From contig OZ023211.1 of the NCBI GenBank assembly GCA_963995525.1, forward strand, positions 1,801,384 through 1,865,383: a stretch of 64,000 bases of DNA. The letters run 5' to 3'. Positions within the stretch are counted from its first letter, which is position 1. Every line of letters begins with the position of its first letter. Both the position numbers and the translations under genes were made by a program. A model generated the notes under the pieces. The model had not been told where the DNA came from. It searched no databases and saw only the letters and a list, made by a program, of their open reading frames with translations. This document shows, in pieces, positions 37,665 to 48,894 of the stretch. This stretch comes from Escarpia spicata (lineage: Eukaryota > Annelida > Polychaeta > Sabellida > Siboglinidae).

Positions 37665-40600
37665 CTGCAACATGACAAGGCAACACATTAATGACGTCAA
37701 TGTACCTACAAACTGTCATGCCTCACGCACTTTATGGAGTCTCCCGGATTTGTTGTGGAAGTCCCAACTTACTGGAAAAGAAATCTCCCAGATTATAGGG
37801 ATGTTTTGGTGAACGTCAGGTGCATGCATTTGGTGAGCCTCGGGGGGAGGTGGAGCGGGCAGTTGGAAGGTTTTTAGCGAGCTTCAAAATCTCCTGGGTT
37901 TTGACATTCTAAACTTGGCAGGCACATATCACAGAAGACACGGTCATCCTTCTCAAGGGTTGGAGTCTCGATAAGCCAAAGGGATTCCTTGTCAACCCGC
38001 CTTCTAGAGTTAATTCTCTTGGTGGCAATCTTGTCATATTTTGCCATATTTTCTATTAAAGTATCGTCAACATTATTGTAGAGAAAGTTTTTACTAAGGA
38101 TAATTTTACAAAGTCCTTTGCTAGCATTGCGATGACTGTATTACTATTGCGTGCCATGGCAATAATGCTATAAATGTGGAAAAGCAAATATCCAGGACAG
38201 TCCCAAACCATAACTTATGGCCAGGTTAAGGGCAGACACTGCCAGACAGTGCCATCACGTAGCCTTGCAGGCAGTTAATACCCAAAATAATGAATCTGAG
38301 AAATCAGAATGATACTACTATTACTATTAGCGACGATTGTTGATGTTAGCTTGGTAAATAACTTACAGTATACAGTGCCATTAGAAAACTGAAAAAGACG
38401 ATCACATTGACTATTGACGATGCATCAATAGTTTGATGTATTGTTACATTCTGTTTTTACCCCACCCCCTATACATATAGCATTCCTAGATCTCATTGCA
38501 ATCACTCCAAAGTCCACCAAAGTGGCTTAATGACGGTTAGCATCACTTCAAAATTAATGTAAATGTCTTGGTGATTTCTCAACTATCTTCCCTGTATTTA
38601 ATGTAATAATTGCTGGTTTTGCATGTATAAAATGTACTTGAACTTTGCTAGTTCCCCCCATGGTTGACACAATCACAGCCCGGTTGCCTGATGCCAATAC
38701 AGTGTTAATTTACTGTCATATGCATGTATAAAATGTACTAGAACTTTGCTAGTTTCCCCCGTTGTTGACACAATCACAGCCCGGTTGCCTGATGCCAAGA
38801 CAGTGTTAATTTACTGTCATATGCATGTATAAAATGTACTTGAACTTTGTTAGTTTCCCCCGTGGTTGACACAATCACAGCCCGGTTGCCTGATGCCAAG
38901 ACAGTGTTAATTTACTGTCATATGCATATATAAAATGTACTTGAACTTTGCTAGTTCCCCCCGTGGTTGACACAATCACAGCCCGGTTGCCTGATGCCAA
39001 GACAGAGTTAATTTACTGTCATATGCATGTATAAAATGTACTTGAACTTTGCTAGTTTCCCCCGTGGTTGACATAATCACAGCCCGGTTGCCTGATGCCA
39101 AGACAGTGTTAATTTACTGTCATATGCATGTATAAAATGTACTTGAACTTTGCTAGTTCCCCCCATGGTTGACACAATCACAGCCCGGTTGCCTGATGCC
39201 AAGACAGTGTTAATTTACTGTCATATGCATGTATAAAATGTACTTGAACTTTGCTAGTTCCCCCCATGGTTGACACAATCACAGCCCGGTTGCCTGATGC
39301 CAAGACAGAGTTAATTTACTGTCATATGCATGTATAAAATGTACTTGAACTTTGCTAGTTTCCCCCGTGGTTGACACAATCACAGCCCGGTTGCCTGATG
39401 CCAAGACAGTGTTAATTTACTGTCATATGCATGTTGACATGTTGTACAAACTCGCTAAATTTCTCTGCGTAGCATTTTAGCCACTTTGCAATTAATGCAC
39501 AAAGACTATTTGTACACAAATATCCACCAGTGTCTATAGCCAGGTACTCATTCATATGGCTTTAATTAACTTTCCCATGGTTCGAAACAGCAACATGAAG
39601 AGTCAAACCCAGAATCTCTCAATTGAGATTCCGAAGTTCTGACCACTACGCTACCACGCCCAACATAATGTATGAACAGATGCAATCATTCACTATATAT
39701 CAGTTCCCTGCATCCTTAGTCCATCTAAAGGCTCCGTCATAGTTATGTTTCGTGTGGAAGGGTGTTTTATAATCAATTTTTTTTTTATTTCTCTTAGTCT
39801 GTATGTATACTTCCCACTATTTTACAGAAATGTTTCTCATTTTATAGAATATCTTGTTAGAAAATCAGTTTCATTGAATACTTACTTGACTATTTTAGAT
39901 GTCACGCGATCCAGAATGCCTCCTGCAAACATTAGAATTATGGTCAGAGATAATTAGAGTTGTGTACTGTACACCAGTATACTGTTGAACCGGTATTTTT
40001 ATATAGTTTTGAAACCGTTTTTTTATCCAGCAAAACCGGCAACTGACAGTACTTTTGAATCTTCCATAACCATGTAGAACTCATAATACGTATACCATAT
40101 AGAGCCATATGATACGGTACATACCGTATACCATATAGAGCCATAAGGTACGTACCGTATACCATATAGAGCCATATGATACGTACCGTATACCATATAG
40201 AGCCATATGATACGGTACATACCGTATACCATATAGAGCCATAAGGTACGTACCGTATACCATATAGAGCCATATGATACGTACCGTATACCATATAGAG
40301 CCATATGATACATACCATATAGAGCCATATGATACGGTACATACCGTATACCATATAGAGCCATATGATACATACCATATAGCCCTATGATACGGTACAT
40401 ACCGTATAGAGCCGTACGGTACACAACTCTAGAGATAATACAAAACAAGAGATATTGAACAAACATTGCCAAGAGAGTGAGCAACCATGTTATGATACTT
40501 GGGTAAGACTGGCTACTTTAGTGTAACTGCTGCTACAGTAGCTCAATTCTTTTACAAGTACAAACCTTAACTATCAGTGGAGCAACAAAAATTGTATCTT

Positions 40601-43600
40601 TCTAGGACAAAATCTCCAGAAATTTGAAATGCTTACTACAGATTAATTTTTGACACAAATTAATTTAGTCAACGACAATGTCAGGCTTGAAGTGAATATT
40701 TGCAATTTGTGACTGATCATCAATAACTTACACTTGATTACTGAATATTCTGGCAAATGAATGGTTTAAAAAAATTCATCTGATGTGCCAATTTGGATTT
40801 AGTTACAGCCAATCTCACAATTTCGATGCTCACGACAATCTATGACAGACCAAGTTTAATATAAAGGTGTTCCTATTTAGAAAATGCATCCTTCTATGTG
40901 AAAAGTTAGGTTCAATTGTTTTACTTAGTATCACTGACAGCCCAAAAGAAATTCAGCAATAAAATGGTCAAAAAATCATATACCAAAACTTAAGTTACAC
41001 TGTAACGATGATTATCTTTGAACTTTGCTCAACTTACCTGGCTGGCATATTTTGTCGCACACCTTGCAGGCAAAGCAGTATTTGCAGTACTGCAACAAAA
41101 TATCATCACTTCATTATCAGATAATGACTTCGTGTGCTACTTGAATTTCATCAATACCACAGCATTCACTGGAGTGACAGGACACCATTAACATCCTGAA
41201 GTTGAAGTTGGCCTGTTTTCACGGTCCTCACCAAATTTAAACTAAGCACCCATTGTTACACCTGATTCAGTGAACTTCTTGATAATAATTAACTAATGAA
41301 AGAGACAACATCTGTTTACTAAATTCAAACATAATAAGAAAACATGAAACAATTTATAAAAATAATAATGGCCTCAATACCAGCTAGAACATTGATGCTA
41401 GTATGAGATAGATAGCATTCTAGCCTGATAGATCTACAGATTTATAGTTTATAAATATGTCAACAAGTTTTCTATGTGTTAAACATTTGTCATTTGTACC
41501 AATTACCTCCTGAAGAAATAACACAATTACAAATACTCAATGACAGTACTTATTAAATCCAGGAACAAAGTTATGTACGAAAAAAAACTTACCTTGCACA
41601 TGTGGCAATTTGGTCGAGTAGGACTTTTCTCGCAGGGACAATCTTTATCACATAACTCGCAGAACTGCAAACAACAGCATGTGGAACAATTTTATACAAT
41701 CAATAAATTAAAAATTTTGACATTTCACAAAATTACATGAATGCCATCGTCTTAGTCACTAGAGGTCACCAAAGTGTACAACATGGATCCATTACAAGTA
41801 CAAGGTATTTAAGCCTTTCAGAATAGTAAGTAGTAAGTACTAATTAGTGTTTTCTGAAGGGTTTCTGGGAAAAACGTTTTATATCCATTTTGTTGGTTTT
41901 GAGATAAACTTAATTTTGTATTTCATCCTCATGTGTTTAAATGGAAGCTTGTACATGATGCCGGAATATCATGCGGATCTGGCATGAAAGAGACTGGATA
42001 AAAATACTGGAATGCTTATTACAGATTTGTTATACAAAATTTTATATGTGAAGAATTTGTTATCAAAATGTGTCATATCTAATCATACTTTTTTGACAAA
42101 ACGCAACATAGTCATATAGCAGCGTTCGAAATAGCACTTGTCCCTTTGTGCGGGACAAGTGATTTTTGGTTCAGACAAGTAAAATGACTCTACAAAAAGA
42201 GTCTACATGGTTATCTGGTGGACAAGTGAAAATAGTGACGCGTGCAACATTGCAAACTTTTTATTTGAGGAAATTCAAACGTAGATGAAGTTCGCGAGCA
42301 ATCGCGCACGTTGCAGTTTTGTTAGTGTATCGGCATCTTGTCATTCCACAGCCGGTATGTTGTACGTCAGTGTTCGACAGAGTTTAGTGCCTACATTAAC
42401 AGGGTCATCCGCTGAGTGCACCATCCTAGCTCTGTCATATGCATTGGACAGACTCTGCATCAGCCATCGTTGATCGAGGCTGTATTTCACAAAATTGTAA
42501 TTTGTTCAGTTTGGCTGACGTACAATTTGCTTCCACTCACGGATCATATTTGACGAACTTTGGAAATAGTAGACTTTATATCGCTATCTATTATTTGAAT
42601 AATGATATAGTTTAACCATTATTACGCCTAATCCACGTGGAATCGGCAGTCTTCCCAAGACAAGTCATCGAATGTTAGTCGATCCAGATCGGTGACAATT
42701 TTCAAGACTTGGTTCTCCAATAAATATATGGTGGTGATTGATAAACGGAATATTAATGACATTTCAGAAGTGTTGTTTGATCTATGTCACATTTATTTTA
42801 ACCATAAATTGCGAGTTCTTGAAGCTGAATTGTGCAAGACACGCAGACGGGGTGCCAGCTGCCATTGACATGTCGGCTTGGAACCGCCAACTACAGCGGT
42901 CTGCAGCAATGTTACGACGTAACTAAATCTATAAATTATATTCTGCCTGGTAAATGTAATTCGGGCATCGTTAAAACTGTTTTAACATAATTGAAATGGT
43001 AATACAATTTTTTTTGAAAAATATGCATTTGTTTGCTGGTGATCAATTAAATATTATGTTTGTTTGTAAAATACAGAACTTTGTTAATATTGAAGTTAAT
43101 AGAGGTTGAACAAAATAATATCAGATTACATAGTTGATTATGATTTTTGTGACAACACTTCCTGACTTTGTATTGGTCATGTTCCAGATGGTTGAGTGGC
43201 ATCTTCAATAACAAACTGATGCAAAATGTGTACAGCAATGTTATGTACCATATTAAACATAACAAAGTTTTTGCAACATTATAACAAATAGCAAGGAAAA
43301 CAATTGTCTCATTCCTATCATCATAATAATTATTTGTTATTAATAAAAGTGTTCATATAAGCATCACTAAAATATTGGTATACATCATGTAATGTGTCTA
43401 CTTTTAATATTTGTGATGAATAATAATAATAATGGACTGAAAATAGTTGCAAATATAATTTAGCAATTTCAAAATTTGCAGATTAAACATAAAATTGTGT
43501 CTTTGATCACAAGTCACTCAGATGTACATGCAACGAAACAGCAGGAACATTGTGCTTGTTGTCATAAAAATAAGACGGACTTTTTAAAGTTTTTTCCGAA

Positions 43601-46600
43601 GCTTAGATTCCCCTTGAAAACACCAAGTGGATTTCAAAACTTACTTGGGCGGACAAGTAAATATTCTGGCTTATTTCTATCGCTGTATAGTAAGCGCAGA
43701 AACTAGTGTTAAGGGAAGAGCGCCAAAGCATAAATGCTCATCTTTTGGTCCTTTTCTTTGGACGTTTACTTCAGATAGAGCAAGATTAAAGAATGCTGTT
43801 TAATTCCTGTATGACTAAAAGGCGCATGACAACGCACGACCAAAATGTATGTTGTGTTAGCAACCAAGCGGGCTGTTGGTGGCACGTAGGAGATATGTGT
43901 TTGCAGTTCGCAAAATTTCAGATATGTTCTTCACATTGGAGTAACAAAATTCACAACTTTTATCATCACTTGTGGTAACTCGCCGGTTCCATTCGCCAGG
44001 TGGCGCAACTGGGCCAAGACTAAATACTTGTCAGGAAGATCGGATAAAATGCCTAAATTGTGTAACTCCTGGACGAAATACTCAGAATTTTAAATAATGC
44101 ACACACAAACCATATATATACCATCAACGGCCAAACTATCCACCAACATATTATATTACATGGTTGTGCGTGGTCGTTCGTTAACTTTGTGGTCGTGCGC
44201 CTAGGCTTTTACAAGTTTTAGTCAAACCTGTTTTAGTGTTTAATTCTAGGGTTTACTGCCTTTAAATAGCCTTAAGTTAGGGAGTTGGGTTAGCACCGTC
44301 GTAAAAATATTACCAATAGGCCAATCTCATGCAACCTCAGTTATTCAGTTATACATATTGTCAATGACAATGTCAACCTGTGACTCGGTGACAGTCGACT
44401 CAAGACCAACGTCACCAAGTGGTTGTATTTGTATCACTCAAAATGAGTGATAAATAATTATGTATTAAACTTAAAATTGTCTGGTCAGTTAATATAGCCT
44501 ACCTACTTTTCCAAACACTATGACAATGTATTATTATTTTCATAAAACATGATGTAGTTTAAAGATTGCCAAAATTAAGCAAATGGCACGCATTCGTTAC
44601 TGGCTCCGTGATTGGATTTGACTAAAAGGCGCACGACCACGAAGTTAACAAACGACCATGCACGACCATGTAATATAATATGTTGGTAGATAATTTGGCT
44701 GTTGATGGTATATATATGGTTTGTGTGCATTATAAAAAAAATTGAGTCTGTATTTCACCCAGGAGTTACATAATTTAGGCATTTTATCCGATCTTCCGGA
44801 CAAGTATTTAGTATTTGCACAGTAGCCGCCACCTAGCGAATGGAACCGTAAAGTTGCCACAAGCGATGATTAGTTTCAAATTTTGTTACTCCAATGTGAA
44901 GAACATATCTGAAATTAGGCGAGCTGCACACACATACCTCCTACGTGTCACCAACAGCCCGCTTGGTTACCAACACATACATTTCGGTCATGCGTGGTCA
45001 TTCGTGGTCGTGCGCCTTTTAGTCACAGTTACTTCTCTCAAAACCAAAACATGACAGTCAGTGACAAGTGGAATCTTGTTTCCACGAAAATCATCAACAT
45101 TATGAACCAATATGTACCGCACCGTCTTATTACTTCAAGACACAATCTTCCCTGGTTCAATAAAGATTTAAAGTAAATGTGCAAAAGAAAGAAACAGCTA
45201 TATAACAAAGCAAAAAGAACTAGAAATCCAGAAGACTGGAAAGAATTCTGTGACATCAGGAGAAACATGCATAAGCACCTTCATTCTGCTAGACTATCCT
45301 ACATAAGTCAATTCCTGACAACAACAATAACAGAGAAACCTAAATCATTTTGGAGCTTCATTTCTAAACTTAGACAGGATAACCAGGGTTTTGGGGACCT
45401 TAACACTGCGGGTAACATCCTTAGCGACGACAAACATAAAGCAAAAGCCTTAAACAATCAGTTCCAAAGTGTCTTTACACATGAAGGAAATTCTACCCTA
45501 CCAGATATGGCCAGAAATCCCCAAACTAACAATTTCACTTAAAGGAGTACTTGATCAACTTTCCAAAATTAACATTTCTAAATCGCAAGGACCAGATGGC
45601 ATTCCACCATGGTTCTTAAACAGATATGCCTCTCATCTAGCACCAGTAATACATGACATTTTCCAATCATCTGTTGACTCTGGACAAGTCCCCAATACCT
45701 GGAAAGAAGCCAATTTAACAGCAATTTTTAAGAAAGGAAGTAGAGCAGAAACACCTAACTACAGACCAATATCCTTAACACCTGTGGTTTCTAAACTTCT
45801 TGAACACATCATACATAGTCACGTTATGAAACACCTTGAACAGCACCACATTCTAACTGACCACCAACATGGCTTTCGTGCCAAAAGATCAACTGAAACA
45901 CAATTAATTCAAACAATCCATGACATAAGCAAATCACTTGATGCGAAGAAATCTGTAGACATGGCCATCCTTGACTTCACCAAAGCATTCGATAAAGTTC
46001 CACATAAAAGACTAATCCACAAACTCAAACACTATGGCCCAATATTATCATGGATAAATAGCTTCCTTACAGGAAGAACTCAACAGGTTGTTATAAATGG
46101 ATCCAAGACAACGTCAACTCAAGTCATTTCTGGGGTACCACAGGGCACAGTACTGGGGCCCCTACTTTTTTACTTTACATAAATGACCTGCCAGACAATT
46201 TTTCCTCAACTGTTCGCCGTTTTGCAGACGACTGCCTGTTATATTCACCGATTAAAACTGACCAAGACACATCTGTCCTCCAAAACGATCTGCTCAAACT
46301 TGAGAAATGGCAACACACGTGGCTTATGAAATTCAACCCCACTAAATGTTATACAATGACAATAGCCTCAAGAAAACCGACACCAAACCTCTACACATTC
46401 TGCAGACAACAACTTAAATCTGTTGAATCACACTGTTATCTTGGCATACATATATCAAATACATTAAATTGGACAATACAAAGCAACTCAGTCACAAAAA
46501 AGCACAACAGACATTGGGAATTATTAGAAGAAATTTAAATAAATGCCCAACCCAAATCAAGTCCATAGCCTACACAACCCTTGTCTGCCCTATACTTGAA

Positions 46601-47317
46601 TATGCGTCAGCATCATGGGATCCACATTGCCTAAGAAATATCAAACTCAAAGAAATAACCCAGAGACAGGCCGCCAGATTTTGTAAGAACAACTATTCTA
46701 GAGAGCCAGGAACGGTAACTCCTTAAAGATCTCCAGTGGCAGTGGGACACCCTCCAATCAAGAAGAAAAACCCAGACTTAGCATATTACATAAAATGGAA
46801 CATAACCTCATAGATATCCCACTAGATCAATACATCAAACGCAACACCAGATGCTCACGTAAACATAATAAACAGTTAATACAAATCAGGCACTCGACAA
46901 ACATATTTGGAAACAGCTTTTTCCCAGTCACAATAATTGAATAAAACATTAAGAGTGGAATTCTCTACCTCCAAGCATTGTATCAAGTACATCACTGACT
47001 TCATTCCAGATTAGTCTAGCCCAACATGTAAAAAATTTATCCATAAGAGCCACCATGTGCACTGGCGTGGTGTGTCCATAGGACATTTTGCCAGTCAAAA
47101 TACAGATACAGATAGTCATACCGTCGTGATTAAGCTAGTAAACGAGCGATAATAGACGAACCGTGCAATAGCGACAGTAACCGCACAGTGAACCTTTGGC
47201 GTAATCTATTGCTTTTTCATCAACTTCAATGTCTTCAGTAGCCCCATCTGGCTTAGCTATAACAACTGCGCATACAACCAGTAGAGCAAGGAGACTCGAT
47301 TTTGCTGTAATAGCCAT
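37571..47317 (-). CDS. ER-luminal CxxC-repeat protein with KDEL (5 exons, 136 aa)
   Basis: CDS is join of 47317-47162, 41664-41593, 41089-41038, 39922-39886 and 37664-37571 on the minus strand: 411 bp, 136 residues plus stop. Acceptors end in AG after pyrimidine-rich tracts and donors are GTAAGT (intron 1 is GTTCGT). Phases 0, 0, 1, 2 all agree. Residues 1-21 are a signal peptide (hydrophobic LLALLVVCAVVIA). Residues about 45-93 hold 14 cysteines spaced 2,2,2,2,3,1,8,2,2,2,2,2,3. Then come QPGGILD, an acidic, Lys-rich tail, and the terminal KDEL of ER retrieval. The cysteine pattern and PG.xxD end recall the C-terminal region of vertebrate HRC (from memory). Role inferred: metal binding, or a redox/scaffold function in the ER or sarcoplasmic reticulum. 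Start chosen at 47317 because it begins the signal peptide. Confidence 0.82.
37955..38045 (+). mobile_element. LINE 3'UTR fragment in intron 4
   Basis: Shares GGAGTCTCGATAAGCCAAAG and GGTGGCAATCTTGT with the 3' end of the element at 9355-9745, here on the plus strand. A coding part was not seen. Confidence 0.55.
38620..39432. repeat. 101-bp satellite, 8 units, in intron 4
   Basis: Eight head-to-tail 101-bp units starting near GCATGTATAAAATGTACTTG and containing GGTTGACACAATCACAGCC and TTAATTTACTGTCATAT. Units are over 95% identical; variants are at cccccAtgg/cccccGtgg and acagTgtt/acagAgtt. High homogeneity means recent amplification. Confidence 0.97.
39480..39662 (-). mobile_element. tRNA-derived SINE in intron 4
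   Basis: The minus strand reads GGCGTGGTAGCGTAGTGGTC (A box), GAGATTCTGGGTTTGACTC (B box), then ATGAGTACCTGGCTATAG, GTGGATATTTGTGTAC and AATAGTCTTTGTGCATTAAT. Orientation is sense to the KDEL gene. The last third of the family consensus is missing. Confidence 0.8.
39886..39922 (-). CDS. KDEL gene coding exon 4 (37 bp)
   Basis: A very short exon between TTTGCAG and GTAAGT. It completes a glycine codon, gives GILDRVTSKIV, and leaves two bases of an asparagine codon. Its phase fits exons 3 and 5 exactly, which is the main argument for it. Confidence 0.75.
40080..40425. repeat. 31-36 bp satellite in intron 3
   Basis: Units end in CATATAGAGCCAT and contain GGTACATACC or GGTACGTACC plus CGTATACCATAT. 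The inner palindromes (GGTACGTACC, GTATAC) make it hairpin-prone. Minus-strand frames rich in Tyr, Met and Trp are repeat artefacts. Confidence 0.93.
41038..41089 (-). CDS. KDEL gene coding exon 3
   Basis: Fifty-two bases between GTTGCAG and GTAAGT. Encodes YCKYCFACKVCDKICQP, five cysteines, ending one base into a glycine codon. Confidence 0.85.
41593..41664 (-). CDS. KDEL gene coding exon 2
   Basis: Exactly 24 codons, phase 0 at both ends, flanked by TTTGCAG and GTAAGT. Encodes FCELCDKDCPCEK ... NCHMCK with six cysteines; the proline- and serine-containing eight-residue gap separates the two cysteine clusters. Confidence 0.85.
41665..43812. other. Intron 1, right part: no feature recognised
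   Basis: 42,120-42,250 carries three GGACAAGT/CAGACAAGT copies, and GGACAAGT recurs at 43,648. It may be a diverged repeat. No extra exon is needed to keep phase. Confidence 0.35.
43813..44207 (-). mobile_element. MITE with TIR GACTAAAAGGCGC, copy A
   Basis: Inverted copy of 44620-45024. Left end GACTAAAAGGCGCATGACAA, right end GTGGTCGTGCGCC followed by a damaged terminus. The interior includes AACATATTATATTACATGG and GGTTCCATTCGCCAGGTGG in inverted order relative to copy B. Non-coding. Confidence 0.8.
44208..44619. other. Spacer between inverted MITEs
   Basis: Unique AT-rich sequence. Nothing recognised. Confidence 0.3.
44620..45024 (+). mobile_element. MITE with TIR GACTAAAAGGCGC, copy B
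   Basis: A 405-bp element bounded by GACTAAAAGGCGCACGACCA and, inverted, GTGGTCGTGCGCCTTTTAGTC. A second subterminal inverted motif (CACGACCATG / CATGCGTGGTC) lies inside each end. There is no ORF, so it depends on a transposase in trans. The superfamily is unknown because no target-site duplication can be read. Confidence 0.82.
45030..47117 (+). mobile_element. 5'-truncated LINE (Jockey/CR1 group) in intron 1
   Basis: Inserted antisense to the KDEL gene. Its 5' truncation abuts MITE copy B, and its 3' end is a short tandem ATACAG tail at 47,100-47,117, about 43 bp from the exon 1 donor. A good candidate for interference with splicing or for a young insertion, but no flanking duplication was identified. 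Confidence 0.88.
45049..47030 (+). pseudogene. Reverse transcriptase of intronic LINE, several frameshifts
   Basis: Begins in the linker (DKWNLVSTKIINIMN, HNLPWFNKDLK, then stop, MCKRKKQLYNKAKR). RT motifs follow: SKSQGPDGIPPWF, YRPISLTPVVSKLLE, HQHGFRAKRSTETQL, LDFTKAFDKVPH, GVPQGTVLGPLLF. Then FADDCLLY is the catalytic box, followed by the CYLGIHIS and PILEYASASWDPH blocks. Lesions: an in-frame stop near 45,175, a frame change near 45,510, one base lost in the T-run near 46,168, another shift near 46,485, and a stop after GTVTP at 46,724. Remnants of the C-terminus run to about 47,030. Confidence 0.88.
47162..47317 (-). CDS. KDEL gene coding exon 1
   Basis: Encodes 52 residues: signal peptide, a short acidic stretch (EDIEVDEK) and the first three cysteines (CGYCRYC). 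It ends in phase 0 at ACG|GTTCGT, the weakest donor of the gene. Confidence 0.8.
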
Positions 47318-47480
47318 GATAGTCACCAAAGATCAAGTCGCTTCAGCTAAATTATTGAAACGCCGCCTTTGGGATACCTTCCTCCACCGACTGAAGAGGT
47401 GTACAATATTGTTAAGTTACACGTGGCCGAAGCGGATCGGTGGACCGCGGTAACCGTGCGTGATAATGGCATAACAAGTT
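47318..47480 (-). promoter_or_regulatory. Candidate promoter / 5'UTR of the KDEL gene
   Basis: Upstream of the start codon; contains CCACGTGTAA on the minus strand (plus 47,418-47,427), a CACGTG E-box that also carries the CCACG half-site of ER-stress elements. No CCAAT partner at the ERSE spacing was seen and no TATA box is obvious. A weak regulatory inference only. Confidence 0.25.
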
Positions 47481-47924
47481 CTGAAATGTGTAGAATACGA
47501 GTCTGGTCATGTACTCCGTGTACAGGTCGGACATGATTTAGCTAGCCTAAGGCTAAAGGGCCCACCATATTGCATCTAGGCTCATATTCTAAGTTGTAAT
47601 AAAGAAATGGAGCCTTTTTAGAGGCGACATTAGAACACCTACACTGGCGATATATTAACTGGGATGAACAGTTATGTTATTTATTTTAGGCCACGCATAG
47701 CCATAGCCTAGACCTACTTTTATTATTGTCATATTGAAATTGAATATTTAAAAATAGAAATAGTTTAATAGTCATTGGACTATATTCAACCTCAAATTCC
47801 CAGAAACCGTTCAGTTTGTGAACCTATGTAATTAATTTCGCAACGTTCTTGTTTCAAAGAAGAATAAAAGAATATAGATTACAGAGGCAAGACAGGAAGA
47901 AGGAAAATACACGAAGACTGAATC
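47481..47924. other. Upstream intergenic stretch
   Basis: Unique AT-rich sequence; nothing recognised. Confidence 0.35.
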
Positions 47925-48318
47925 CCGGGGGGGGGGCACTGCCTATACTAGCAGTACTGTGGATGTGCGACTTCAAGGGTCTGTTTTTCACATGTTCTCC
48001 CTAGAACAAGGGCCAACGTTATACAGAAGTTCCCTAGACAAGGGTATCATTTCGAGGAACTCTCCCTAGAACAAGGCTAGGTTTTTATCACAGCATTCAC
48101 AGCCCGGGGGGCACTGCCTATACTAGCAGTACTGTGGATGTGCCGACTTCAAAGGTCGTTTTTTACCTAGGCTCCCTAGATCAAGGGGCTGTTTTTTACA
48201 TGTTTTCCCTAGAACAAGGGTATACTTTTTGATATTGGATGCCCTTATCAAGGGTAGGGGTATGTTACCTTCGCCTGCACACCCCTACTTAATTTACATG
48301 TAAGGGTAGTGCCTCCCC
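47925..48318. repeat. Degenerate direct repeat with TCCCTAGAACAAGG units
   Basis: The block GGCACTGCCTATACTAGCAG plus TACTGTGGATGTG occurs at 47,937 and 48,110. Between and after them TCCCTAGA(A)CAAGG recurs at least five times. A poly-C run ends the region at 48,315. It looks like a decayed minisatellite or foldback-type repeat. Confidence 0.7.
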
Positions 48319-48512
48319 CCCCCCCCGAGGACTGAATTCAGCATGCGATGGTAGGACCACCTGGTGATCAATTATCCTGTCATCATATAATGTTGGTCGA
48401 CAGGTGGCACCACAACTATCGTCCGCGCCAGCCACCGAGGAATTTGCGGGTGTGCGTGGTTTATACATAATATCTATATAGGCCTATGCATCATTATATA
48501 ATATATCCTGCT

Positions 48513-48818
<306 letters not shown>

Positions 48819-48894
48819 TATAGACACCCACGTTGTGTTGCATATTTGCATACGGCATTTGCTATGGTGTTTGCTACATTAAAAATACCATGTT

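Noticed and set aside
39944..40484. Tyr/Met/Trp-rich minus-strand frames of about 150 residues
   Set aside because: Encoded by the satellite in intron 3 of the KDEL gene; three frames overlap, as in other satellite artefacts.
42120..43700. GGACAAGT-bearing region as an extra exon or protein-coding repeat
   Set aside because: No frame is sustained, and the KDEL gene's exon phases agree without it.
47135..47329. The 64-codon minus frame taken as a complete gene starting at 47,329
   Set aside because: Its first codon is TTG and it runs past a GT donor into intron; the ATG at 47,317 begins the signal peptide, and exon 2 continues the cysteine pattern in phase.
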